From a bacterium HR36 (GTDB taxonomy: Bacteria > Planctomycetota > Planctomycetia > Gemmatales > HRBIN36): DNA of 15,644 bases. The DNA lies in NCBI GenBank assembly GCA_002898995.1, contig BEIM01000023.1, positions 1-15,644 of the forward strand, in the 5' to 3' direction. The position numbers and the translations under genes are program-made. Below, piece after piece: positions 1 through 7,700 of this stretch. How positions within the stretch are numbered: position 1 is the first letter of the stretch; each line of letters starts with the position of its first letter. The notes beneath the pieces are model-generated. The model was not told the DNA's origin and made no database searches. It worked only from the letters and a program-made list of their open reading frames with translations.

Positions 1-2
1 TG

Positions 3-1688
3 TGGCTGACGCTGATCGGAGCCGGGCTGCTGCTGGCGCTGGTGGCCACGATGTTGGGGCGTGGAGCTGCATCGGCGGGTCGCTTGAACTGGTCCGCGAT
101 AGCCCTTTTCGGCTGGCGTGTCGCCGCCGTTGCCGCGATCCTGGCCTTTGCCTGGGAGTTTATTCTCGAATTGCTGGTGTGCCGCTGGCGACGGACCTGG
201 GCGGTTGCCCGCCTGGTGATGCTGGAAACTATTCGCCAGAAGGCCCTGTGGAGTTTTGCGGTGCTACTGTTGCTCGTGCTGGTCGGTAGCTGGTTCATTC
301 AGGTGGAGCAAAAAGACCAATGGCGGACTTACGTGGACATTCTGTATCGCACGCTCACGATCCTGATGGTGATTACGGCGACGGTGCTGGCGTGTTTTGG
401 CCTGCCCAATGACATACGCCGCCAGACTATTCATACGCAAGTCACCAAACCGATTCGCCGACTGGAAATTTTGTTGGGGCGGATGCTGGGCTTGATCGTG
501 CTCCTCAGCGCGATGCTGTTGATCATCGGCAATCTGGGTTTCCTGTATGTGTTTCGCGAAGTGTCGCCGTTGGCGCGGGCTTCAACCATGCGTGCGCGGC
601 TGTATCAGTTGGGCGACTTGCATTTCGAGGAACTGGATAGCGAAGGGCGCTTGCAACGCAAGCGCACCGGGACAGATGTCGGCGATGAGCTTGTGTATCG
701 TTCCCACATTCGCGGGGGGGCGCCACAAGAGGCGGTCTGGACGTTTTACCGTTTGCCCCCGCATCTGTTCGACAAATCCTGGCAGCAGCGCAACCGTCGG
801 CTCGTGGCCGAGTTCATGTTTGACATCTACCGTATGACCCGCGATTACGAAGGGGGTGGGGCAGGGGGCGTCGCTGTCCTGATTCGCTTTGTTAACCCGC
901 AACTCTGGGACTCGGCTTTGGAAGCCCAGTACCGCCAAGAAGCCCAGGAACTGCGGTACAAGGAAGATTGGGAGGAAATTTTGGCGAGGAAATACGGCTT
1001 TTACGAAGTGCCGCTGCACATCGCCGACATGAGGACCTACAGCGTGGACTTTCCCACGGCGATTGTGGAACGGCTAACGGAGGGCGGAGTATTGCAGGTG
1101 CGGGTTGCCTGCCGGAGTTTCGGCCAGTATCTGGGAATGGGCCCGAACGATCTTTACCTGGTGGTTGGGGAAGGGAGCTTGTACTGGAACTTCATGAAGG
1201 GCCTGCTTGGCATTTGGGCGATGACCGTGATGGTGATCGTGTTGGGATCGTGTTTCAGCACTTACGTCAATGCCCTGGCCAGCATGCTCTTGTGTTGGGC
1301 GCTCTTGTTTCTCGGTATTCCGCAGGTGCAGAAATTCCTTGGCGAACTCGGCCCGGAAAATATCCATCGCATGGATGTCAACCCGGGTGGCGGGCCGCTG
1401 GAGGCACTGTATCGGTTAGCCCGAGGTTTGCCGATGGCCACACCCTTGCCAGACAATTGGGGCATCACGCTCATGCAGCGGATAGATACGGGCTACGGCT
1501 ATTTGTTCCGAGCAGTCAGCAGTATCGTGCCCGACCTGTACCAGTATGACCGCACGCTGCATGTCGCGGAAGGCTTCAACATTCCGAGCGGCGAATTGGT
1601 GATGAGTATCATCCTGCTGGTGGGCTACGTCGTCCCGTACATTTTAGCGGGGTACTACTTACTCAACGCGCGGGAGATAGCAGCCTAA
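3..1688 (+). CDS. ABC-2-type transporter permease, 5' end outside the window
   Basis: Probable integral-membrane subunit of an ABC exporter. The frame is already open at the left edge and reads a hydrophobic stretch (positions 3-53) before the first in-frame GTG at 42 and ATG at 51, so the true start probably lies upstream. Hydrophobic segments lie near 99-180, 240-300, 345-410 and 480-560. A large soluble domain follows (about 560-1180), then more membrane segments near 1190-1330 and a last one at 1600-1670. The short stretch RRQTIHTQVTKPIRRLEILL (about 420-475) resembles the cytosolic coupling region of ABC-2 permeases, where a 'QTIxTxxxKPxxR' pattern precedes the next helix. The C-terminus, YYLLNAREIAA, is also typical of that family. 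The next gene starts 13 bp downstream, so the two are probably co-transcribed; the ATPase would be expected upstream. The substrate is unknown. Family call fairly sure, exact function not. Confidence 0.7.
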   Translation, partial: WLTLIGAGLLLALVATMLGRGAASAGRLNWSAIALFGWRVAAVAAILAFAWEFILELLVCRWRRTWAVARLVMLETIRQKALWSFAVLLLLVLVGSWFIQVEQKDQWRTYVDILYRTLTILMVITATVLACFGLPNDIRRQTIHTQVTKPIRRLEILLGRMLGLIVLLSAMLLIIGNLGFLYVFREVSPLARASTMRARLYQLGDLHFEELDSEGRLQRKRTGTDVGDELVYRSHIRGGAPQEAVWTFYRLPPHLFDKSWQQRNRRLVAEFMFDIYRMTRDYEGGGAGGVAVLIRFVNPQLWDSALEAQYRQEAQELRYKEDWEEILARKYGFYEVPLHIADMRTYSVDFPTAIVERLTEGGVLQVRVACRSFGQYLGMGPNDLYLVVGEGSLYWNFMKGLLGIWAMTVMVIVLGSCFSTYVNALASMLLCWALLFLGIPQVQKFLGELGPENIHRMDVNPGGGPLEALYRLARGLPMATPLPDNWGITLMQRIDTGYGYLFRAVSSIVPDLYQYDRTLHVAEGFNIPSGELVMSIILLVGYVVPYILAGYYLLNAREIAA

Positions 1689-1701
1689 AGGAGAAATCTC
1701 C

Positions 1702-3867
1702 ATGCTGGCGGAAGTGCTTACAGCTAATCGGCTACGCAAGCTCATCTACACTGGCCTGATTATAGTCTTGTTCGTGGCCATGCTCGTCCATCGTCGGGAG
1801 GTGGTCGAGAAGAAAGCGGCGCAGCATAGCCTGACGGAGACGAACTTAGCGCAGGTGGACTTAGGTGGGTCAGCCGCGCGTTTTGTGCTCACGAGTTTTC
1901 GCGGACCTCTGGTTTGCGTTTTGTGGTGGGAATCGCGGGAATTATTCCGCCGCAAAGAATGGCCCCGGCTCGAACTGATCTTGCGGGCTTTGACCAAACT
2001 GCAACCCCATTTCCGCGGCCCCTGGGAATTCACGGGCTGGGATTTGGCCTATAACATTGCGGTGGAATTTGACGCGGCTGAGGATAAGTATCACTGGGTG
2101 GCAAAAGGCGTCAACTGGCTGGCGGAGGGCGAACGCACCCTGCGGCGACTGGTGTATGACCCTGACACGCGCACTCGCCGGGAAGTGGGCAATCCCGATG
2201 TTCGCTGGTATATCGGCAACGTCATTCAGCACAAGATCACTTACAGCGACGAGGCGCCGATTTTCCGCTGTTTCTTCCATCTCAGTTGCATCCCGCCGGA
2301 ATTGTGGGACCCCGATATGCTGCGGCAAAACCCGGACCGTTTGCGGGAGTTCAAACGTACCTACCCCGTCTTTACCGAATACTTGCGTCGGTTTCGTCAT
2401 GTGGCGGAGGGAGCCGACCTCGCCCTCGACGAGGCGTTGGTGAAATTCTGCCGGCAGTATCGTGGCATTGCCGGGCGGTATCGGTGGGTGGCGGGTGGCC
2501 AGGCTTCCATTCTCAAGCAACCGCACGAGATGCCTTTCCCGATTTGGCCCGGCGAAGTGGATTTGCCACCCCGCTATCATCCGGACACCCACCTGGAAGT
2601 GCAACAGGAACCCCACGAAATCCTCTATCACTGGAGCGTGTTTGCGCAAGAGCCTTTGCCCCCGTTTGACCCCGAGAACCCTTATCAAGCCGAACCCAGC
2701 CGCCTTTATCAAAACACCAAGAAAAGCCCCTATTTCTTCCGCGCCCACCCCGCGCGGGCCAAAGGCATGAAAGCACGTTTTCTCGATAAGGAAGGCTTCC
2801 CAGAGAAAGCGCAACAGGCCTGGGCCGAATCTTACCGCGAGTTTGTCGCCTTCGGCCGGCTTGTCGGTTTCCTCCGCGATGACCTGGAGCGGCTCAAAGA
2901 GCTCGCCCGCGAATTGCAGAAACGCTATCCGTCGTTTCTGCAAACTGGTTCGCTCCCGCCCGAGGCCCAGCGCCTGCCTCATGTGCGAGAAATGTATCGC
3001 GCCCACCGCATGCTCGATACTTTGAATTCCAATCGCGGTCCATTCGACATCTGGATAGTCCTCGCCATCAACGGCCAGACCGAAAAATCCAAAGAGGCGC
3101 GGCGTCTGGCATACGTGGCGGACCGCAAACTCGCCGGGCGAACGCCGCTCGCCGTCGAAACGTTCCACAAAAGCTTCGATTTGTGGCGGGATTTGCTGAC
3201 GCAGCCTTTCCATCCCCAGCGTGACGGCACCATCTTTCTCGGCTTGCATGCCGAAGCCAGTTGGGTGCCGCTCTGGGCCGGTTTGTGGCGCGAATTGCTC
3301 GGCAGCCCATACCGCCAGATTTATAACATACAGCATGGCGCCTTCTTGCTCAGTCTTGGCTCCGCCGCGGGTGCTCCCTGGAACGCCGGCTTCCCTGTGG
3401 CGTTAAGCTTCCAGGAAATAGGCCCGTATTTGCGCACGCCCTACGGCCGCAATGACCAGGTGCAGCGCGAGATCGTGGAACTGGAGCTGAACTACATGCG
3501 CCTTTGGGCCGAACTCGAATCGCCGCGCTGGTTGCCCGCGGGCACAGGTGTACACGCACTAATGCAATGGGGACTGGGATGGGCGAACCCGACCAACTGT
3601 CTGCTGGCTACGGTGTTGCCTCGGCCTGGTCAACTGAGCCTGGAAAACTGGGAATATCTCCTGGAGCGGATGCCGGCTCCTTTAGACGCTTATCTGCCGA
3701 AAGGGGCCAGAGAATCTGCCGAGCAGAATCTCTTCCGCCGGGGCATCGGCGGCCAACGCCGACTCCTTTCTCCAGATGAAATCCAACCGCTGCCCCCACT
3801 ACTGGAAAATAAGCCTGGCCAGATCCCGCTCAAGGAAAGCAAACCTGGCACTCTGCCGACGCCGTGA
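1702..3867 (+). CDS. Membrane-anchored protein of unknown function (721 aa)
   Basis: I do not recognise a characterised family. The ATG at 1702 is preceded by AAGGAG at 1687-1692, a good ribosome binding site, and the gene follows the permease by only 13 bp. Residues about 12-32 form one hydrophobic segment (LIYTGLIIVLFVAMLV) after a short basic N-terminus, so the protein is probably anchored once with a large extracytoplasmic or periplasmic body. The body is rich in Trp, Arg, Pro and Tyr, with no obvious enzyme motif, no low-complexity repeat and no second clear membrane helix. The last 40 residues are Pro/Leu/Lys-rich and look disordered. Its tight linkage suggests it works with the ABC permease, for example as an accessory or substrate-contact subunit; this is inference. 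The long minus-strand frame across it is a GC-bias shadow. Confidence 0.75.
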   Translation: MLAEVLTANRLRKLIYTGLIIVLFVAMLVHRREVVEKKAAQHSLTETNLAQVDLGGSAARFVLTSFRGPLVCVLWWESRELFRRKEWPRLELILRALTKLQPHFRGPWEFTGWDLAYNIAVEFDAAEDKYHWVAKGVNWLAEGERTLRRLVYDPDTRTRREVGNPDVRWYIGNVIQHKITYSDEAPIFRCFFHLSCIPPELWDPDMLRQNPDRLREFKRTYPVFTEYLRRFRHVAEGADLALDEALVKFCRQYRGIAGRYRWVAGGQASILKQPHEMPFPIWPGEVDLPPRYHPDTHLEVQQEPHEILYHWSVFAQEPLPPFDPENPYQAEPSRLYQNTKKSPYFFRAHPARAKGMKARFLDKEGFPEKAQQAWAESYREFVAFGRLVGFLRDDLERLKELARELQKRYPSFLQTGSLPPEAQRLPHVREMYRAHRMLDTLNSNRGPFDIWIVLAINGQTEKSKEARRLAYVADRKLAGRTPLAVETFHKSFDLWRDLLTQPFHPQRDGTIFLGLHAEASWVPLWAGLWRELLGSPYRQIYNIQHGAFLLSLGSAAGAPWNAGFPVALSFQEIGPYLRTPYGRNDQVQREIVELELNYMRLWAELESPRWLPAGTGVHALMQWGLGWANPTNCLLATVLPRPGQLSLENWEYLLERMPAPLDAYLPKGARESAEQNLFRRGIGGQRRLLSPDEIQPLPPLLENKPGQIPLKESKPGTLPTP

Positions 3868-3965
3868 GCGCAGGGCACTGTGCAAGGCGGCAAGTTTCAC
3901 CAATGCTCGCGGCAGGCTGATGCGCGTGGCTCCAGCAATTTCGCCGAGTTAACGCCCCGCTCGGG

Positions 3966-4952
3966 TTAGCGTGGTAGCAGATGCTGGACGGCGTCGCGCT
4001 CTTCGAGGAGCTCCTGGAGGGTGATTTGAAAGAGTCGGCGGCCAAAATCGTCGAACGTCAGGCCCTCGACCGGCTTATAGCGTCCGTTATCGTTGGTGCA
4101 CGGATAGCTGAAGACCAGACCTTCGGGCACGCCGTATTGTCCCTGCGATACCACGGCGGCGCTCACCCAATCGCCGGCCGGCGTCGGGTGCAACAGGCTG
4201 CGCACATGTTCCAGCGTCGCATTAGCTGCGGAAAGCGCGGAGCTGGCACCGCGCTTTTTGATCACCTCTGCACCGCGATTCTGGCACTGCGGCACGAACA
4301 CCTGCTCCAGCCATTGTCGATCGCCAATCACTTCCTCCGCCGGCTTACCGCGAATCAGTGCGTGTTGAAAATCCACAAACTGCGTATTGCTATGATTGCC
4401 CCAGATACTCACCCGTGTCACCTCGTCATCGCGGACGCCGGCCTTGCGGGCCAGGGCACTGCGTGCGCGGTTATGATCCAGACGGGTCAGAGCGGACCAG
4501 CGCTCTGCAGGGATTTCGCGACCGTTGCGGTAAGCCACCAGGCAGTTGGTATTACAGGGATTGCCCACCACCACAATGCGTACGTCCTGCGCTGCATGAG
4601 CTGCCAGCGCTTTTCCCTGTTCCACAAAGATCTGCCCGTTGATCCCCAACAAATCCTTGCGCTCCATGCCCGCTTTGCGAGGAAACGCGCCCACGAGTAA
4701 AGCCCAATTACAATCGCGGAAGGCTTTTTTCGCATCATCGGTAATGACAATGTCGGCCAGCGTCGGGAAACTGCAATCCCATAACTCCATGGCTACACCT
4801 TCCAGCGCCTGCATGGCCTGGGGAATTTCCAGCAGTTGCAGAATCACCCGCGTTTGCGCCCCGAAAAGTTCTCCCGAGGCGATTCGCGGTAGCAAGGCAT
4901 AAGCCACTTGCCCTGCCGCTCCTGTCACGGCTACACGTACAGTTGCCGTCAT
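3966..4952 (-). CDS. mdh: Malate dehydrogenase (NAD-dependent)
   Basis: Cytosolic TCA-cycle enzyme that interconverts malate and oxaloacetate with NAD(H). The 328-residue length is usual for the cytosolic-type bacterial MDH clade. The Rossmann nucleotide loop TGAAGQVAY is at residues 10-18, and the active-site loop RKAGMERKD (residues 92-100) carries the Arg pair that selects malate over lactate. LDHNR (158-162) holds the catalytic Asp, and WGNHS (184-188) the catalytic His (H187). The frame is open for 59 codons further upstream, but the ATG at 4952 has AGGAG about 8 nt before it and gives the canonical N-terminus, so it is chosen. The gene converges with the 721-residue protein gene (98 bp apart) and is divergent from the PEP-hydrolase-family gene. 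A weak promoter candidate is noted in the upstream region. Confidence 0.96.
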   Translation of the reverse strand: MTATVRVAVTGAAGQVAYALLPRIASGELFGAQTRVILQLLEIPQAMQALEGVAMELWDCSFPTLADIVITDDAKKAFRDCNWALLVGAFPRKAGMERKDLLGINGQIFVEQGKALAAHAAQDVRIVVVGNPCNTNCLVAYRNGREIPAERWSALTRLDHNRARSALARKAGVRDDEVTRVSIWGNHSNTQFVDFQHALIRGKPAEEVIGDRQWLEQVFVPQCQNRGAEVIKKRGASSALSAANATLEHVRSLLHPTPAGDWVSAAVVSQGQYGVPEGLVFSYPCTNDNGRYKPVEGLTFDDFGRRLFQITLQELLEERDAVQHLLPR

Positions 4953-5340
4953 GGTGTCGGACTCCTGGTGTTCTGGTTTGTCCTGGAGACTTTTTCCATT
5001 CTCGAAGGGTCTTCGGGAGCGTATTCCCTCTGCTTTGCTATTGCTATGGAAAACCACCGCGGACTGCCAATGGCGCTCGGTTGCAATCCTTGCAGCGAGC
5101 ACCGCACAACTCGGACCGGGATGAACCACGAGCCTGCCAGGGAGGACCGCCGGCTGCGAGAGTTTTGTCTGGCGGACTGTGGGCGTGTTTCCGTCGGGGC
5201 GACGGCCTTAGGGAACGCCTGGTGGCCACCGCTATCCCCAGTCCGTCATGCGCCGCGCAGGAGCTAGCCAATCTCATGGACTTTCCAGGCCAGGCAACTA
5301 AACTTTTCCAGCGAAGTGCTCATGGCACGGAGACGGTAAG
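4953..5340. other. Divergent intergenic region between mdh and the PEP-hydrolase-family gene
   Basis: These 388 bases hold no convincing gene. On the minus strand TTGGCA (complement 5065-5070) and TAGCAA (complement 5041-5046), 18 nt apart, are a weak sigma-70-like candidate for mdh. A perfect six-base inverted repeat, CCGTCG-GGG-CGACGG, lies at 5191-5205; it has no T-run on either side, so it is not a standard terminator and might be an operator or an RNA hairpin. I saw no clear promoter for the plus-strand gene. Its ribosome binding site GGAG lies about 10 nt before the ATG at 5341. Confidence 0.4.
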
Positions 5341-6183
5341 ATGCCGCGATTCACCCGCGAACAATGTCTGCAACGCTTGCGTGCTCAGATTGAGATGGGC
5401 CGGCCGATCATCGGCGGCGGCGCTGGTATCGGGCTGAGCGCCAAATGTGCGGAAGCCGGCGGCATTGACCTGATCATCATCTACAACTCCGGCCGCTATC
5501 GCATGGCTGGTCGTGGCAGCCTAGCCGGCATGATGCCCTATGGTGACGCCAACCAGATCGTCGTCGAGATGGCCCGCGAAGTTCTTCCCATTGTCCAGAA
5601 TACGCCCGTCCTGGCCGGCGTCTGCGGCACCGACCCGTTCCGCATTATGCCGCTGTTCTTGCGCGAGTTGATGGAACTGGGATTCAGCGGCGTGCAAAAC
5701 TTTCCTACGGTGGGCTTGATTGACCGCGACAGTTTGTTCCGCATCAACCTGGAAGAAACTGGCATGGGCTTCGGCTTGGAAGTGAACATGATTCGCCAGG
5801 CTCACGAACTGGGACTGCTCACTTGCCCCTATGTCTTCAACGAAGACGAGGCGCGCGACATGGCCCGCGCCGGCGCTGATGTGCTTATCCCCCACATGGG
5901 CCTCACCACCAAGGGGACGATCGGCGCCAAAACCGCCATGACACTGGACGAAGCTGCCAGGCGTGTCCAGGCCATGCACGACGCGGCCAAAAAGATCAAC
6001 CCCGATATCCTCGTGCTCTGCCACGGTGGTCCCATTTCCGAGCCCGAAGATGCGCAGTACATCCTCGACCACACGGAGGGAATCGTCGGTTTCTTCGGTG
6101 CCTCCAGCATCGAGCGCTTACCCACGGAAACCGCGATCACCGACTGCGTCCGCCGCTTTAAATCCCTGCGCTTCCGCGCCTGA
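5341..6183 (+). CDS. Phosphoenolpyruvate hydrolase family protein (TIM barrel)
   Basis: The 280-residue protein matches the TIM-barrel family annotated as phosphoenolpyruvate hydrolase-like or 'TIM-barrel signal transduction protein'. Visible hallmarks are the N-terminal IIGGGAGIGLSAKCAEAGG (residues about 22-40), then IYNSGRYRMAGRGSLAG, then LAGVCGTDPFR, then the central GVQNFPTVGLIDR. Near the end come LIPHMGLTTKGTIGAK and a terminal phosphate-binding-like GFFGASSIERLP. The start ATG at 5341 has a GGAG motif just upstream. Family members are often found beside an UPF0261/Tm-1-like ATP-binding protein; that partner is not in this window. Here the gene precedes rtcA by 69 bp on the same strand, so co-transcription is possible but no functional link is known to me. 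The enzymatic activity is poorly established for the family, so only family membership is claimed. Confidence 0.88.
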   Translation: MPRFTREQCLQRLRAQIEMGRPIIGGGAGIGLSAKCAEAGGIDLIIIYNSGRYRMAGRGSLAGMMPYGDANQIVVEMAREVLPIVQNTPVLAGVCGTDPFRIMPLFLRELMELGFSGVQNFPTVGLIDRDSLFRINLEETGMGFGLEVNMIRQAHELGLLTCPYVFNEDEARDMARAGADVLIPHMGLTTKGTIGAKTAMTLDEAARRVQAMHDAAKKINPDILVLCHGGPISEPEDAQYILDHTEGIVGFFGASSIERLPTETAITDCVRRFKSLRFRA

Positions 6184-6252
6184 AAAGGACATTCGGTTCG
6201 CGAGCCGCAATGGTGCCGTGCACACTGTCTCAAACGAGAAGGTAGCAGGCCT

Positions 6253-7308
6253 ATGCTCGAGATAGACGGTTCGTTCGGGGAAGGCGGGGGGCAGATTCTG
6301 CGTACCAGTTTGACGTTGGCATTGCTCACCGGCAAGGCATTTCGCCTGGTGCGGATACGAGCCAATCGCCCGAAGCCCGGATTGCAAGCGCAGCACCTGA
6401 TGTGTGTGCGGGCCGCTGCCCAGATTAGTCAGGCGGAAGTACACGGCGACACCTTGGGCAGCCAAGAGTTGGTTTTTATCCCCGGCTCGACTCGCCCTGG
6501 ACAGTACCATTTCAGCATTGGTACGGCCGGAGCTACGAGTTTGGTGTTGCAGACGGTGTATTATCCGCTCGCACTGGCCGCGAGCGGACCGAGTGAAGTG
6601 GTCATCAGCGGTGGCACGCATGTGCCGAAAAGCCCGTGCTTTCACTTTCTCGAGGTGACCTGGCGTGCCTGGTTGGAGAAACTCGGTTTGACAGTGCGGC
6701 TGAAAATGCGGCGGCCGGGTTTCTATCCGCGCGGCGGTGGTGTCATCGAAGCCAGCATCGCCCCGTGTCCGGCGGTGCGGCCGCTGGGGCTGGATGAAGC
6801 AAGTGCCAGCCACCCGCCGCTCGCACGCTGGGGACGCCAGCTGGCCGTCACAGGATTTAGTGCCGTGGCCGGGCTTCCCTCGAAAATTGCACAACGTCAG
6901 GCTCATCGCGCCAGCAAACGTTTGCAGCAAGCCGGCTACGACTGCGACATCGAACTGCAAAACTGGGAGGATGGCCCAGGAACAGTGCTGGCGCTCGTCT
7001 GGCATGTAGGGCCTGTGCCTACGTTGTTCGCGGCCCTCGGTGAGCGCGGCAAACCCGCTGAACGCGTCGCGGATGATGCGGTGGACGAGCTCATCCATCA
7101 TGCCGAACAGGGCCCCCAGGCCGTTGACCCGCATAGTGCCGACCAACTACTCTTGCCTCTGGCACTAGCGGCCGGCGCATCTCATTATTCCGTCAGTCAG
7201 GTTACCAGCCACCTGCTGACTAATGCCGAAGTAGTGCGGCTGTTTACTTCGCGTCGTATTACCGTCACTGGCAGTGAGGGTCAGCCGGGCCGTGTGTCTC
7301 TCGAGTAG
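6253..7308 (+). CDS. rtcA: RNA 3'-terminal phosphate cyclase
   Basis: Converts RNA 3'-phosphate ends to 2',3'-cyclic phosphates using ATP, through a covalent histidyl-AMP intermediate. The N-terminus DGSFGEGGGQILRTSLTLA (residues about 5-23) is the family signature. It is followed by the conserved RANRPKPGLQAQH (about 36-48) and FYPRGGG (about 157-163). The C-terminal SADQLLLPLALA and SHLLTN complete the fold; by alignment to the E. coli enzyme, the nucleotidylated His should be H320 in SHLLTN. At 351 residues it is close to the usual length of about 340. The ATG at 6253 has an AGAAGG-type ribosome binding site about 12 nt upstream. There is no RtcB ligase or RtcR regulator in the window, unlike the enterobacterial rtc operon. 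The product is expected in the cytosol and intact. Confidence 0.95.
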   Translation: MLEIDGSFGEGGGQILRTSLTLALLTGKAFRLVRIRANRPKPGLQAQHLMCVRAAAQISQAEVHGDTLGSQELVFIPGSTRPGQYHFSIGTAGATSLVLQTVYYPLALAASGPSEVVISGGTHVPKSPCFHFLEVTWRAWLEKLGLTVRLKMRRPGFYPRGGGVIEASIAPCPAVRPLGLDEASASHPPLARWGRQLAVTGFSAVAGLPSKIAQRQAHRASKRLQQAGYDCDIELQNWEDGPGTVLALVWHVGPVPTLFAALGERGKPAERVADDAVDELIHHAEQGPQAVDPHSADQLLLPLALAAGASHYSVSQVTSHLLTNAEVVRLFTSRRITVTGSEGQPGRVSLE

Positions 7309-7319
7309 GTTGCGGGCAA

Positions 7320-7334
7320 TTCCGCCGGGCGGAA
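7320..7334 (+). terminator. Hairpin just after rtcA, possible weak terminator
   Basis: A six-base stem, TTCCGC and GCGGAA, with a CGG loop begins 12 nt after the rtcA stop codon. The position suits transcription termination or mRNA 3'-end protection. There is no run of T after it, so an intrinsic terminator is doubtful. Confidence 0.3.
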
Positions 7335-7529
7335 ACTCGGGGCCGCTGACGCGAGAGGCGTCGCCAACATGGGCGAAAAGGCCGCGTCCTAAGCATGCTG
7401 CTCTTGCTGAGTACGCTTCGTGAAGCGTAACCGAAATCACTCGTCTCAGCCACCGCCTGGTATCAGCGGGGTTTCCTAGACCTCCACCAAAAGCAGTGTA
7501 AGCCTGCACACTCCTTGTCCAAATTTGCC

Positions 7530-7559
7530 TTGACATAGCTCCCCAGGGCTTGTTACAAT
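7530..7559 (+). promoter_or_regulatory. Sigma-70-like promoter of the ParB/terminase operon
   Basis: A perfect -35 hexamer TTGACA (7530-7535) is followed after 18 nt by TACAAT (7554-7559), five of six matches to the -10 consensus. The region is AT-richer than its surroundings. The predicted transcription start near 7566 leaves a leader of roughly 135 nt before the first gene of the operon at 7701. Confidence 0.65.
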
Positions 7560-7644
7560 TCGAGCGTAAAGTGTACACATGTATAGTTATCGCCGCTCGC
7601 GTGGCTGCGGATGCAACCTCAGCACCTGCCCCGCGCGAAATCTG

Positions 7645-7666
7645 ATAGTGTACGGAAAAACACTAT
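7645..7666 (+). promoter_or_regulatory. Hairpin in the operon leader
   Basis: ATAGTGT (7645-7651) and ACACTAT (7660-7666) form a perfect 7-bp stem with an 8-nt A-rich loop. It ends 34 nt before the ATG at 7701 and about 20 nt before the AGGAGG ribosome binding site. The GTGTAC core of its left part also occurs at 7571-7576 inside the palindrome GTGTACAC, just downstream of the predicted transcription start. A role as RNA structure or protein-binding site is inference. Confidence 0.35.
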
Positions 7667-7700
7667 TCCTCGAGCTGTCTCCAACCAGGAGGATAGCACC

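Larger units (their letters stand above)
7309..7700. other. Leader region between rtcA and the ParB/terminase operon
   Basis: These 392 bases hold no convincing gene; the short frames here lack family features. Immediately after rtcA is a compact hairpin, TTCCGC-CGG-GCGGAA (7320-7334), without a T-tract, so at best a weak terminator. A second near-perfect inverted repeat lies at 7413-7430 (TACGCTTC-GT-GAAGCGTA). A good sigma-70-like promoter follows at 7530-7559. The transcribed leader (about 135 nt before the ATG at 7701) contains the palindrome GTGTACAC at 7571-7578 and a 7-bp hairpin at 7645-7666. Confidence 0.5.

Noticed and set aside
1942..3336. A 464-codon minus-strand frame opposite the 721-residue protein gene
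   Set aside because: No family motif or ribosome binding site. The plus-strand gene has a good start, an anchor and tight spacing to its neighbour; the long antisense frame is an effect of high GC.
6118..7146. A 342-codon minus-strand frame opposite rtcA
   Set aside because: rtcA on the plus strand has all family motifs; the antisense frame has none.
7309..7560. A search for a second copy of the tRNA-Ala 3' end as an attachment site
   Set aside because: No stretch resembling the tRNA T arm or acceptor end was found by eye, so no att site is called.
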